A DNA stretch of 64,000 bases from Streptomyces sp. BK340 (GTDB lineage: Bacteria > Actinomycetota > Actinomycetes > Streptomycetales > Streptomycetaceae): positions 62,001-126,000 of the forward strand of contig NZ_VISR01000002.1 in assembly GCF_007827595.1 (NCBI RefSeq), written 5' to 3'. Positions within the stretch are counted from its first letter, which is position 1; the number at the start of each line of letters is the position of its first letter. The notes under the pieces were generated by a model. It was not told where the DNA came from, searched no databases, and worked only from the letters and a program-made list of their open reading frames with translations. Both the position numbers and the translations under genes were made by a program. Of the stretch, positions 22,450-30,737 are shown one piece after another.

Positions 22450-23787
22450 GTGAGCCAGTACGTCAGCAGGCTCGGGCGGCGCTCCCCGGCGGCCCCCTCG
22501 CGGCTCAGGCTCCACCGCAGGCCCCGCCGCGTCGCCATGCTCTCCGTGCACACCTCACCGCTCCACCAGCCCGGGACCGGTGACGCCGGCGGCATGAACG
22601 TCTACATCGTGGAACTGGCCCAGCGCCTCGCCGCGATCAACATCGAGGTCGAGATCTTCACCCGGGCCACGGCCGGCGGCCTCGAACCCACGGTCCAGCT
22701 CGCGCCCGGCGTCCTCGTCCGGCACGTCGACGCGGGCCCCTACGAGGGCCTGGCCAAGGAGGACCTGCCCGCCCAGATGTGCGCCTTCACGCACGGCGTG
22801 ATGCAGGCCTGGGCCGGCCACCGCCCCGGCCACTACGACCTCGTCCACTCCCACTACTGGCTCTCCGGCCACGTCGGCTGGCTCGCCGCCCAGCGCTGGG
22901 GCGTCCCCCTGGTGCACGCCATGCACACCATGGCCAAGGTCAAGAACGCCAACCTGGCCGACGGCGACACCCCCGAGCCCGCCGCCCGGGTCATCGGCGA
23001 GACCCAGATCGTCGCCGCCGCGGACCGGCTCATCGCCAACACCTCCGAGGAGGCCGACGAGCTGGTGCGGCACTACGCCGCCGACCCGGCGAAGGTCGCC
23101 GTCGTGTACCCCGGCGTCAACCTCGACCGCTTCCGCCTCGCCGACGGCCGGGCCGCCGCCCGCGCCCGCCTCGGCCTGCCCCAGGACGCGCTGATCCCGC
23201 TCTTCGCGGGCCGCATACAGCCCCTGAAGGCCCCCGACGTGCTGCTCCGGGCGGTCGCCGTCCTGCTGGAGGAGCGCCCGGAACTGCGCTCCCGGCTCGT
23301 CGTGCCCATCGTCGGCGGCCCGAGCGGCAGTGGTCTGGCCAAACCCGAGGGGCTGCAGAAGCTCGCCGCCCGGCTCGGCATCGCCGATGTCGTACGGTTC
23401 CGCCCGCCGGTCGGCCAGGAGCAGCTCGCGGACTGGTTCCGGGCCGCCTCCGTACTCGTCATGCCGTCCTACAGCGAGTCCTTCGGCCTGGTGGCGATAG
23501 AGGCGCAGGCCGCCGGTACCCCGGTGCTCGCGGCCGCGGTCGGCGGGCTCCCGGTGGCCGTGCGCGACGGCGTCACCGGCTTCCTGGTCAAGGGCCACCA
23601 CCCGGCCGAGTACGCGCGCGTGCTGCGCCGTTTCGCCGACGAGGCGTCCCTGCCCGCCGAGATGGGCGCGGCCTCCGCCCGGCACGCGCAGTCCTTCGGC
23701 TGGGACATCGCAGCGGCCGCCACCGCCGACGTGTACATGGCCGCGACCCAGTCCCACCGCCGTCGCGTACGCTCCCAGCATGGGTGA
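22450..23787 (+). CDS. mshA: D-inositol-3-phosphate glycosyltransferase MshA (mycothiol biosynthesis)
   Basis: A 445-residue GT-B glycosyltransferase (GT4) that transfers GlcNAc from UDP-GlcNAc to inositol 3-phosphate, the first step of mycothiol synthesis. Diagnostic features: [27 protein letters not shown] at the N-terminus, [33 protein letters not shown] and [17 protein letters not shown], the UDP-binding E-x7-E. GTG at 22450 has GAGGAGGA upstream. The stop overlaps the start of the YbjN gene (ATGGGTGA). The mshA-ybjN-gpm order mirrors Rv0486-Rv0489. Confidence 0.95.
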   Translation: MSQYVSRLGRRSPAAPSRLRLHRRPRRVAMLSVHTSPLHQPGTGDAGGMNVYIVELAQRLAAINIEVEIFTRATAGGLEPTVQLAPGVLVRHVDAGPYEGLAKEDLPAQMCAFTHGVMQAWAGHRPGHYDLVHSHYWLSGHVGWLAAQRWGVPLVHAMHTMAKVKNANLADGDTPEPAARVIGETQIVAAADRLIANTSEEADELVRHYAADPAKVAVVYPGVNLDRFRLADGRAAARARLGLPQDALIPLFAGRIQPLKAPDVLLRAVAVLLEERPELRSRLVVPIVGGPSGSGLAKPEGLQKLAARLGIADVVRFRPPVGQEQLADWFRAASVLVMPSYSESFGLVAIEAQAAGTPVLAAAVGGLPVAVRDGVTGFLVKGHHPAEYARVLRRFADEASLPAEMGAASARHAQSFGWDIAAAATADVYMAATQSHRRRVRSQHG

Positions 23788-24280
23788 TGCGGAGAAGGCG
23801 GCGCAGGTCGTCGAGGGGGCCTTGAAGGACGCCGAACTGGAGTGGGAGAGCCCGGAGCCCGGCACCTACGTCGTCAAGCTCCCCGGCACCCGCAAGCTCT
23901 CCACCACGGTCTCCCTCCTGGTGGGCCGCCACACCCTCTCCCTCAACGCCTTCGTCGTCCGCCACCCCGACGAGAACGAGGCGGGCGTCCACCGCTGGCT
24001 GCTGGAGCGCAACCTCAAGCTGTACGGCGTGAGTTACGCCGTCGACCGGCTCGGCGACGTCTACGTCACCGCCCGGCTGTCCCTGGCCGCCGTCACCGCC
24101 GAGGAGATCGACCGTCTGCTCGGCCAGGTCCTGGAGGCGGCGGACGGCGCCTTCAACACCCTGCTGGAGCTGGGCTTCGCCTCCGCGATCCGCCGGGAGT
24201 ACGAGTGGCGGGTGTCCCGCGGCGAGCCGACGCGGAACCTGGACGCGTTCAAGCATCTGATCGAACGCCCGGCTGACTGA
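23780..24280 (+). CDS. YbjN-domain protein
   Basis: A 166-residue protein of the YbjN/tir chaperone-like fold ([45 protein letters not shown]). It overlaps mshA by eight bases and so is translationally coupled. In Mycobacterium the corresponding gene also follows mshA (Rv0487). Its role is unknown; a link with mycothiol metabolism is suggested only by position. Confidence 0.8.
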   Translation: MGDAEKAAQVVEGALKDAELEWESPEPGTYVVKLPGTRKLSTTVSLLVGRHTLSLNAFVVRHPDENEAGVHRWLLERNLKLYGVSYAVDRLGDVYVTARLSLAAVTAEEIDRLLGQVLEAADGAFNTLLELGFASAIRREYEWRVSRGEPTRNLDAFKHLIERPAD

Positions 24281-24423
24281 CCTTTCCTCGACCGCAGCCC
24301 ACCGCCTGCCGGAAAAGCTCTCCTGTGACGACCCCTTCCCCGCACCGGGCCTCCGTGGCATGCTCACCGCCAACGCATTCCTGAACGTCGTTCATATCCA
24401 TGAATATGAAGGGGCGGCCGGAC

Positions 24424-24984
24424 ATGAACCACGGGCACGTCAGCAGACGGACACTCCTCGCCGGAGCCACCGCCGTGGCCCTGGCCGCGGCAACCGGCAC
24501 GGCGACCGCCGCACCGGGTCAGGTCCCCGCCCTCTGGCGGGAGTTCACCCGCACCCCCTTCACCCACCCGCAGATCCCGTACGTCGGCCGGGCGGGCCGG
24601 CGCGCCGGATCGCGCCGCCTCCCCCGCCCCCGTCCCTTCGCCGACGTCACCGACTACGGCGCCGTACCCGACGGCACCACGGACTGCGCCCCCGCGATCA
24701 ACCGTGCCCTCGCCGCAGCCGGACGGGCCGGCGGGGGCACGGTGACCATCCCGCCCGGCACCTTCCGCATCGACGACGTGATCCGCGTCGCCGACCCGAA
24801 CGTGGTCCTGCGCGGCGCCGGCAGCGGCCGTACCACCCTGTACGCCACGAAGAACCTCACCGAACTGATCGGCGTCTACGGCTCCCGCTACGGCGGCGAC
24901 AAGTCCTCCTGGTCCTGGGCGGGAGGCCAGGGGGCCCAAGCCTCCCCTGGCCCCGAGGGCCCGTTGGGACTCCTTGTCTTTTAG
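24424..24984 (+). pseudogene. 5' fragment of a Tat-secreted pectate-lyase/beta-helix protein, disrupted by a TnpB element
   Basis: ATG at 24424 has AAGGGG nine bases upstream and begins a twin-arginine signal (SRRTLLAGATAVALAAATGT). Then follow WREFTRTPFTHPQIPYVGRAG and a pectate-lyase-superfamily start (VTDYGAVPDGTTDCAPAINRALAAAGRAGGGTVTIPPGTF, split here by motif; then VVLRGAGSGRTTLYATKNL). Confidence 0.8.
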
Positions 24985-25046
24985 CTTCTGTTCACTCGAT
25001 CAGGTGCTGCACAGCCATTTCGTCTGATGGTTTGCATGTCGCTCGT

Positions 25047-26219
25047 ATGGTCGACCATGTGAAGCTCGTGGTGCAGGTGAAGCTGCTGCCGACGCCCGCG
25101 CAGGCGTCGGCGCTCGAGGCTACGCTGCGCAACTGCAACCGGGCCGCCACCTATGCCTCGCACGTTGCCTTCACCAAGAAGTTGAAGGACCGTAACGGCC
25201 TGCAGAAGGCGGTGTATGCGGACCTGAAGGCCCTCTTCGGGCTATCGGCCCAGCCAGCGGTGCGAGCGGTGAAGAAGGTCGTCGACGCCTACGCGACGCT
25301 CAAGGCCAACCTGCAGGCTGGGAACCTGGGGTCGCCGACGTCCAAGCGGCACCGAACGGCCGTCGGTAACCCCATCGGTTTCCGTCCGGAGGCGGCTCAG
25401 CCGTTCGACGACCGCTGCCTGTCCTGGCAGTACGACGCGCGCACCGTGTCGATCTGGACCGTGGCTGGGCGGATGAAGGACGTCCGGTTCGCCTGCTCAC
25501 CCGATCAGCTCAAAACTCTCGTGCAGTACCGCAAGGGTGAGAGCGACCTGGTGCGGCGGGGCGGGACATGGTTCCTGATCGCCACCTGCGATATCCCGGA
25601 GCCCGAGCCGTATCAGCCAGCTGACTGGATCGGCGTGGACCGGGGGATCGTGAACCTGGCCACCACGTCCGACGGTACCAACCACCAGGGTCGGCGTCTG
25701 GGCCGCTACCGGCGCTGGCAGGCCCGCAAGCGAGCCGAACTTCAGGCCAAGCAGACTCGTTCGGCCACCCGCCGTCTTGCGCGCCGAGCGCGGAAGGAGA
25801 AGCGTCATGCCACCCAGGTGAACCATCGCATCAGCAAGAAGATCGTGTCCGTCGCGCAACGCACCGGCCGCGGGATCGCCATCGAGGAACTCGGCGGGAT
25901 CCGCGAACGGGTACGGCTTCGCCGCGACCAGCGGGGCACCCTCTCCTCCTGGCCTTTCCACCAGCTCGGACAGCACCTGGCCTACAAAGCACGCAAGGCA
26001 GGGGTGCCCTTCCTTGAGGTGGATGCGGCCCACACCTCGCAGCGCTGCCCACGCTGCGGCCACACAGAGCGGGCCAACCGGCCCACCAGGGACCATTTCC
26101 GCTGTCGTCGGTGCGGGCTCGCTGGCCCGGCCGACGTCGTCGCCGGGGTCAACGTGCGCAACCGCGCACGCTCGGTGTGGGCATTCGTCACCATGCCCGT
26201 CCCCGCACCTGCTGAATAA
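25047..26219 (+). CDS. tnpB: TnpB RNA-guided nuclease of an IS605/IS1341-type element
   Basis: A 390-residue OrfB/TnpB protein. It has an N-terminal helix-turn-helix-like region (VQVKLLPTPAQASALEATL), a RuvC domain with catalytic residues in place (Asp198 in GVDRGIVNLA, Glu280 in IAIEELGGI, Asp363 in GPADVVAG) and a four-Cys zinc finger (CPRCGHT, then FRCRRCG). The spacing is close to that of ISDra2 TnpB (191/278/361), so the nuclease looks intact. Transposon-encoded TnpB cuts DNA guided by an omegaRNA derived from the right end, which helps retention of the element. ATG at 25047 is the first start fitting the family N-terminus. Confidence 0.9.
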   Translation: MVDHVKLVVQVKLLPTPAQASALEATLRNCNRAATYASHVAFTKKLKDRNGLQKAVYADLKALFGLSAQPAVRAVKKVVDAYATLKANLQAGNLGSPTSKRHRTAVGNPIGFRPEAAQPFDDRCLSWQYDARTVSIWTVAGRMKDVRFACSPDQLKTLVQYRKGESDLVRRGGTWFLIATCDIPEPEPYQPADWIGVDRGIVNLATTSDGTNHQGRRLGRYRRWQARKRAELQAKQTRSATRRLARRARKEKRHATQVNHRISKKIVSVAQRTGRGIAIEELGGIRERVRLRRDQRGTLSSWPFHQLGQHLAYKARKAGVPFLEVDAAHTSQRCPRCGHTERANRPTRDHFRCRRCGLAGPADVVAGVNVRNRARSVWAFVTMPVPAPAE

Positions 26220-26375
26220 CGGCCCGGTGAAGGGAGATGCGACCCGTGACCGTCCTGTCGTAGGGGACAGTCGGGAGCGCGACAAGGTGTGAACACCTCC
26301 GAGTTGTACAGGCTCGGCTGTTCACGGCCGAGACGGTGACCCACTGGAACATCCGCGTGGCAGAGAGGGCCTGAT
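26220..26375 (+). ncRNA. Candidate omegaRNA (reRNA) / right end of the TnpB element
   Basis: In IS605-type elements the guide RNA overlaps the 3' end of tnpB and the right end, with the guide read from DNA beyond the boundary. Here the 156 bases after the stop contain two stable hairpins (26285-26298 and 26313-26332) and no ORF. The guide would begin at about 26376, inside the remnant of the host gene. No expression evidence is available. Confidence 0.4.
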
Positions 26376-26462
26376 GAAACCTCCCGCCTGGAGCTGTACG
26401 GCACCACGGACGCGGTGCGCCCGCGCAACCTGTACGACGCTCAGCGCGAACTGAGCCGGTAG
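26376..26462 (+). pseudogene. 3' remnant of the disrupted beta-helix gene
   Basis: One frame reads ETSRLELYGTTDAVRPRNLY followed by DAQRELSR and a TAG at 26460-26462, which I recognise as the C-terminal sequence style of the same secreted protein family. Only about 28 codons are left while the 5' fragment covers about 170, so the middle of the gene, probably near 1 kb, is missing. The insertion was therefore accompanied or followed by a deletion. The remnant overlaps the 3' end of the convergent AraC gene by 22 bases. Confidence 0.6.
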
Positions 26463-27241
26463 CGCCCCGGGGTGACCCCCACCAGCCTCTTGAAGTGCCG
26501 GGTGAGATGGGCCTGGTCGCAGAACCCGGTCGCCACCGCCACCTCGCCCGGCGCCAGCCCGTCCAGCAGCAGCCGGCGCGCGCGGCCGACGCGGCGGGAC
26601 ATCAGGTACTGGTGCGGGGGGATGCCGTAAGCGGTGCTGAACGCCCTTACGAGATGCGCGGGGTGGGCGTGCAGCACCCGAGCGGCCCCGGCGAGGGCGA
26701 GCCCCTCGACGACGTGCTCGTCGAGCAGCTCCCGCAGCGAACGGGCGAGGGCGGGGTCGGGACGGCCGGCGCCGCTCTCCCGCCGTCGCAGATGGTCCCG
26801 CAACCGCTCGCCGACGAGCGCCAGCCTGCTTTCCGCCTCCAGCTCGTCACCGGCCCGCCCGAGCGCGCCGTGCAACTGCCCGACCCGCAGCCGCAGTACG
26901 GGATCCCGGAGATCGGGCCCGTCGACGGCCGCACCGATCAGCTCGTCCCCGAGGTGGCTGGCGTCCAGGTAGAGAACCCGCTTGCGGAAGCCGTGCGGGG
27001 TGGCCGGGGAACCGTTGTGCGGCACGTGCGGCGGCAGCAGCGAGACGGTGTCGTGCGGGGTTCCGTGCTCATGCCGGTCGAGGTCGTACCGCACGGCTCC
27101 GTCGTCCACGATGAGCAGCGTCCAGGCGTCGTGGACGTGCATCGGGTAGGCGTACTCGGTGAAGTGGGCGTGGAAGACCTCCACGACACCCGGGATGCGG
27201 GGGCGCCAGGCGGAGACCTCGGGCTGGGCTGTGGCGGCCAC
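26441..27241 (-). CDS. AraC-family transcriptional regulator
   Basis: A 266-residue protein with an N-terminal cupin-like AraC sensor (MHVHDAWTLLIVDDGAVRYDLDRHEH, then SLLPPHVPHNG) and two C-terminal helix-turn-helix motifs (LAGAARVLHAHPAHLVRAFSTAYG and VAVATGFCDQAHLTRHFKRLVGVTPGRY). GTG at 27241 was chosen; a TTG five codons upstream is possible. It is divergent from the DUF2000 gene across 49 bp, an arrangement typical of AraC-type regulators and their targets. Confidence 0.85.
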   Translation of the reverse strand: MAATAQPEVSAWRPRIPGVVEVFHAHFTEYAYPMHVHDAWTLLIVDDGAVRYDLDRHEHGTPHDTVSLLPPHVPHNGSPATPHGFRKRVLYLDASHLGDELIGAAVDGPDLRDPVLRLRVGQLHGALGRAGDELEAESRLALVGERLRDHLRRRESGAGRPDPALARSLRELLDEHVVEGLALAGAARVLHAHPAHLVRAFSTAYGIPPHQYLMSRRVGRARRLLLDGLAPGEVAVATGFCDQAHLTRHFKRLVGVTPGRYRLSSR

Positions 27242-27290
27242 GCAAAAAACGTACAAGACGGTGCCGTACGACGATCGGCAGTCTCATTCC

Positions 27291-27740
27291 ATGAACACCG
27301 GACAGCGTCCCGACGCCCCCGCCGAGCCGATCCGCTTCGACACCAAGATCGCCGTGCTGCTCCGCGCGGACCTGGAGCCCTGGCAGCGCCTGAACGTCAC
27401 CGCGTTCCTGGTCAGCGGCCTGGGCGGCCGGGTCCCCGAGGTGACCGGGGACCCGTACGAGGACGCGGACGGGGTGTCGTACCTGCCGATGTTCCGCCAG
27501 CCGGTGCTGGTCTTCGAGGGCTCCAAGGAGACCCTGCGGGCGGCGCACGCCCGGACCCTCGCGCGCGCCCTGCCGTGCGCGGTGTTCACGGCCGACCTCT
27601 TCACTACGGGCAACGACCGGGACAACCGCGCGGCGGTACGGGCCGTGCGGACGGCGGACCTGGACCTGGTCGGCCTGGCGGTGTACGGCCCGCGGAACGG
27701 GGTGGACAAGGTGCTGAAGGGGGCGCGGATGCATCCGTGA
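27291..27740 (+). CDS. DUF2000-family protein
   Basis: A 149-residue protein matching DUF2000 (FDTKIAVLLRADLEPWQRLNVTAFLVSGLGG, then YLPMFRQPVLVFEG), an alpha/beta peptidyl-tRNA-hydrolase-like fold of unknown function. The divergent AraC-family gene 49 bp away is the likely regulator, and in other actinomycetes I recall the same pairing. No export signal is seen. Confidence 0.8.
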   Translation: MNTGQRPDAPAEPIRFDTKIAVLLRADLEPWQRLNVTAFLVSGLGGRVPEVTGDPYEDADGVSYLPMFRQPVLVFEGSKETLRAAHARTLARALPCAVFTADLFTTGNDRDNRAAVRAVRTADLDLVGLAVYGPRNGVDKVLKGARMHP

Positions 27741-27761
27741 CGGCGACGGCCGCGCCTCCCT

Positions 27762-28430
27762 TCACGACTTGGACGGCGGCCGCTCAGTGTGCGTGGCGTG
27801 CCGGGGCCGGCCCTTGGACGAGATCTGGCCGACGAGTTCCCAGAAGCACACCAGCGCGGTGACCGGCGGAATTCCGAAGATGACTAACGACAGCAGCGCA
27901 TGTGACGAGTGACTGACACACAGCGCCACGGCCATCGCGGAGGCGGCCACCACGACGCACCAGGACCGCCGCGCACTCCGCCGTTGAGCGGTGGCCCGAA
28001 TCACCGAAAGAGCTGCCACGAACCACGGCCCGTACACCGTCAGCGGCCAGCATTGCGCCAGTCCCGTCGGCAGAACCGACGAGGCGATTCCGCGCAGTTG
28101 GTCATAGGAATAGCAGACGGACCAGGCCAGCATCGCCACCGCGCACAGCGAGACCGTCGCGATCAGGAACGAGATGTGGGTGACACGCCGACCGCCGTCG
28201 AGGAAATGGGATTCGTGGCGGGGGCGTCGACGACTGCTCCTGCGCGGGGACGGGATGTTCAGCGGGGTGGTGGGAGCGGGGGGCACGACGGCCGCCGTGG
28301 ACAGCATCTGGGCCAGCTCCTCGACCGGGTCCCAGTCGTTCGGCGCGATGTCCCGTTCCGGGACGCTCCAGGCGTCGTCGTAGAGGCCGGCGTCGTCGTA
28401 GAGACCGGCTTCGTCGTGAATCCTGTCCAT
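27762..28430 (-). CDS. DUF2637-like membrane protein
   Basis: A 222-residue protein with a hydrophilic N-terminal 75 residues beginning with a duplicated GLYDDA, then four transmembrane helices (about 87-107, 117-140, 152-170, 176-198) with the Spd-like/DUF2637 arrangement (YSYDQLRGIASSVLP, then WPLTVYGPWFVAALSVIRA). DUF2637 proteins resemble plasmid-spread proteins of Streptomyces. ATG is preceded by CCGGAGG. It lies 22 bases behind a small gene on the same strand, making a two-gene operon. Confidence 0.7.
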   Translation of the reverse strand: MDRIHDEAGLYDDAGLYDDAWSVPERDIAPNDWDPVEELAQMLSTAAVVPPAPTTPLNIPSPRRSSRRRPRHESHFLDGGRRVTHISFLIATVSLCAVAMLAWSVCYSYDQLRGIASSVLPTGLAQCWPLTVYGPWFVAALSVIRATAQRRSARRSWCVVVAASAMAVALCVSHSSHALLSLVIFGIPPVTALVCFWELVGQISSKGRPRHATHTERPPSKS

Positions 28431-28452
28431 CGATAATCCTCCGGCCCCTGCC

Positions 28453-28626
28453 TCAGGAAGATCCGTACAGATCCGCCATCGCTCGCAGATATTCGGTTTC
28501 CATTCTGTTGATATTGTTCAGGAAATCATCGAGCAGGTCCGAGCACGACTTGAGGCCCGCGTCGCTGTCCCAGCGGAGCATGGTCGCCGGATGATCTTCA
28601 CTCACGTACCAGTTGAATCGCGTCAC
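28453..28626 (-). CDS. Small acidic protein upstream of the DUF2637 gene
   Basis: A 57-residue reading frame from GTG at 28626 (or 59 residues from GTG at 28632), with AGGTGG near the start. It has a helical, acidic C-terminal half (SCSDLLDDFLNNINRMETEY then LRAMADLYGSS). It ends 22 bases before the DUF2637 start, and its codon third positions are less GC-rich than in neighbouring core genes. I do not recognise it. The AT-rich 28640-28790 upstream is probably its promoter region. Confidence 0.5.
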   Translation of the reverse strand: MTRFNWYVSEDHPATMLRWDSDAGLKSCSDLLDDFLNNINRMETEYLRAMADLYGSS

Positions 28627-28822
28627 GACCACCTAACGACGCTCACTGGAGGCGGGGTTGTGAGGCGTTCGGGGGATACGGGTCCCCCGAAAGGGGAGTT
28701 TTTGAGCGCCTGTCAATATATGGTTGAAGGAAATGTGAATACTCGGGCAATTACATTCCCTGAGTACTGGAATTAAAAATGGTCGGTGCCGGTCGGGGGC
28801 TTGCGGCCCGGCCTATGCGCGC

Positions 28823-28852
28823 GCCCCCTCCGGCAGGGGTGCCGGAGGGGGC
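28823..28852 (-). terminator. Perfect 13-bp GC hairpin after the CMD-like gene
   Basis: GCCCCCTCCGGCA-GGGG-TGCCGGAGGGGGC lies 27 bp beyond the stop of the minus-strand CMD-like gene. It fits a strong terminator. Confidence 0.85.
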
Positions 28853-28878
28853 GTGGAGGTCCGTGAGGTGCTGGTCGT

Positions 28879-29352
28879 TCAGCCGAACATGCCGGGCTCG
28901 TAGTCGCCCGCGGGCTGCTGGACGACGACGTTCAGGCGGTTGTAGGCGTTGATCAGGGCGATGAGGGAGACCAGGGCGGCCAGCTGGTCCTCGTCGTAGT
29001 GCTTGGCGGCGTCGGCCCAGGCCTCGTCCGTGACGCCACCGGCCGCGTCGGCGATCCGGGTGCCCTGCTCGACCAGCTCGAGGGCGGCGCGCTCGGCGTC
29101 GGTGAAGACCTTGGCCTCCCGCCAGGCCGCGACCAGGTGGAGGCGCTGGGCGGTCTCCCCGGCGTGCGCGGCATCCTTGGTGTGCATGTCGGTGCAGAAG
29201 CCGCAGCCGTTGATCTGGCTGGCGCGGATCTTCACCAGTTCCTGGGTCGCGGCCGGCAGGGTCGAGTCAGAGATCGCCTTGCCCGCCGAGTTGATGTACC
29301 GCATGAACTTGCCGGCGACCGGGTTGGCGAAGAGGTTCAGGCGAGCTTCCAT
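28879..29352 (-). CDS. Carboxymuconolactone-decarboxylase/AhpD-like protein (probable ECF41 target)
   Basis: A 157-residue all-helical CMD-family protein with the redox pair in INGCGFCTDMHTKDA, the AhpD-type C-x-x-C-x3-H site. Such proteins act as alkylhydroperoxidases or in disulfide-linked peroxide reduction. CMD-like proteins are the 'C' of the COE genes that accompany ECF41 sigma factors. Although the sigma gene is 13.5 kb away, the promoter at 29392-29418 fits the ECF41 consensus exactly. Confidence 0.9.
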   Translation of the reverse strand: MEARLNLFANPVAGKFMRYINSAGKAISDSTLPAATQELVKIRASQINGCGFCTDMHTKDAAHAGETAQRLHLVAAWREAKVFTDAERAALELVEQGTRIADAAGGVTDEAWADAAKHYDEDQLAALVSLIALINAYNRLNVVVQQPAGDYEPGMFG

Positions 29353-29391
29353 CGTGGGCTCCTGTGTCGTTGCTGTTGGCTACACCTGCTT

Positions 29392-29418
29392 GACGGAACG
29401 ACCCGGTGAGATGTGACA
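29392..29418 (-). promoter_or_regulatory. ECF41-type promoter of the CMD-like gene
   Basis: On the minus strand TGTCACA (29412-29418) is followed after exactly 16 bp by CGTC (29392-29395). Both boxes are identical to the recalled ECF41 consensus. The predicted transcript starts about 32 nt before the CMD start codon. GTGACCCGCGTCAC (about 29428-29441) lies directly upstream of the -35, as a similar dyad does at the sigma operon promoter. Confidence 0.75.
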
Positions 29419-29455
29419 GAACTGAATGTGACCCGCGTCACTCGACTGCCGGGGT

Positions 29456-30712
29456 TCAGGCCGCCTGCTCGGACGCCTGCGGCCGCTGCTGGAGCCCGGG
29501 TGCCATCGCGTCCTCCTGTGCGGGAAGCCGCCGCATGAGCACGCCGTACCCCACCCCCGCCACCGTCCCGACGGCCGCGCACATGGCCCACAGCCACTCC
29601 GCGCCGAAGCGGTCGATGACGGCGCCGGACATGAGCGGCGCGATCAGGGCGGCGACGGACCACGAGAGCGTGTACATGCCCTGGTAGCGCCCACGGCCGT
29701 GCACCGGTGACAGCCGGACCACGAGCCCGGTCTGGGTCGGCGCGCTGACGATCTCGGCGAGCGTCCACACGCACACCGTGAGCGCGAAGACCCCGACCGA
29801 CCCGGCGAAGGCGGTGAGCCCGAAGCCGTACCCGGCGAGGACCGAGGAGACGACCAGCAGCGTGCGGGGATCGCGGTGCTCGATGAAGCGGGTGACCGGG
29901 ATCTGCAGGGCGACGATCAGGATGCCGTTGACGGCGATGGCCAGGCCGTAGTCGGCGGGCGAGAACCCGGCCCGCCCCATGGCCACCGGCAGTCCGACCG
30001 AGCCCTGCTGGAAGACGAGGGCGACGAGGAAGGACAGCCCGACGACGGCCATGTACCGCCCGTCGCGGAGCACCGTCATGAGGCTGACGTCGGCGTCGGC
30101 CTGCTTGGCCGTGGCGGTGGGCCGGGACTCGGGCACCTTCAGGAACACGACGAGCGCGCATGCCAGGGTCATCCCGGCCTCGATCAGGAACCCGGCGAGA
30201 TAGCTGAACTCGGCGATGAACCCCGCGCCCATGGAGGAGACGGCGAAGCCGAGGTTGATGGCCCAGTAGTTGAGCGAGAAGGCCCGCACCCGGTCCTCGG
30301 GCCGCACGATGTCGGCCATCATCGCCTGCACCGCGGGGCGGGAGGCGTTGGAGGCCATGCCGACGAGGAAGGCGACGGCGGCGATGGCGGCGGGGTCCCG
30401 CATGAAGCCGAGCAGCGCGACGGAGCCGGCGGTGGCGGTCTGCGCGATCAGCAGCGTGGGCCGCCTGCCGAGCCGGTCGGCCATCACCCCGCCGCCCAGC
30501 GAGGAGACGACCCCGCCGAGGCCGTGCAGCGAGGCCACGAGACCGGCGTACGAGGCCGAGTACCCGCGGTCGAGGGTCAGGTAGAGCGCCATGAAGGTGG
30601 CGACGAAGGCGCCCAGCCGGTTGACGAGGGTGCTGGTCCACAGCCACCAGAACTCGCGGGGGAGCCCGGAGACTGTCTCCCGGGCGGCTCGTCTCAGACG
30701 GACGACGGACAT
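29456..30712 (-). CDS. MFS transporter (12 TM)
   Basis: A 418-residue major facilitator protein with about 12 transmembrane segments and the motif A loop GGVMADRLGRRPTLL between TM2 and TM3. The sequence style (FWWLWTSTLVNRLGAFVATFMALYLTLDRGYS) is that of DHA1-like sugar/drug exporters. I use ATG at 30712, following GGGGG. It is divergent from gpmA, and an inverted repeat in its promoter region could be an operator. The substrate is unknown. Confidence 0.85.
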   Translation of the reverse strand: MSVVRLRRAARETVSGLPREFWWLWTSTLVNRLGAFVATFMALYLTLDRGYSASYAGLVASLHGLGGVVSSLGGGVMADRLGRRPTLLIAQTATAGSVALLGFMRDPAAIAAVAFLVGMASNASRPAVQAMMADIVRPEDRVRAFSLNYWAINLGFAVSSMGAGFIAEFSYLAGFLIEAGMTLACALVVFLKVPESRPTATAKQADADVSLMTVLRDGRYMAVVGLSFLVALVFQQGSVGLPVAMGRAGFSPADYGLAIAVNGILIVALQIPVTRFIEHRDPRTLLVVSSVLAGYGFGLTAFAGSVGVFALTVCVWTLAEIVSAPTQTGLVVRLSPVHGRGRYQGMYTLSWSVAALIAPLMSGAVIDRFGAEWLWAMCAAVGTVAGVGYGVLMRRLPAQEDAMAPGLQQRPQASEQAA

Positions 30713-30737
30713 GACGGAACCCCCACGATGCCTGCTG

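Larger units (their letters stand above)
24930..26375 (+). mobile_element. IS605/IS1341-type element carrying only tnpB
   Basis: The element of about 1.45 kb separates the two recognisable parts of the beta-helix gene. Left end: just after the last host-like codons (SWSWAGG, about 24927) is a GC-rich region in which GGGAGGC and GCCTCCC, and CCAGGGG and CCCCTGG, can pair. Right end: hairpins AGGTGT-GA-ACACCT (26285-26298) and CTCGGC-N8-GCCGAG (26313-26332) precede the return of host sequence. No tnpA is present, so it would need TnpA in trans. The exact boundaries are estimates. Confidence 0.7.

Noticed and set aside
28591..28776. Plus-strand 61-codon frame opposite the small gene
   Set aside because: It lies in an AT-rich promoter-like stretch, lacks a ribosome-binding site, and the opposite strand has a better-supported small gene feeding into DUF2637.
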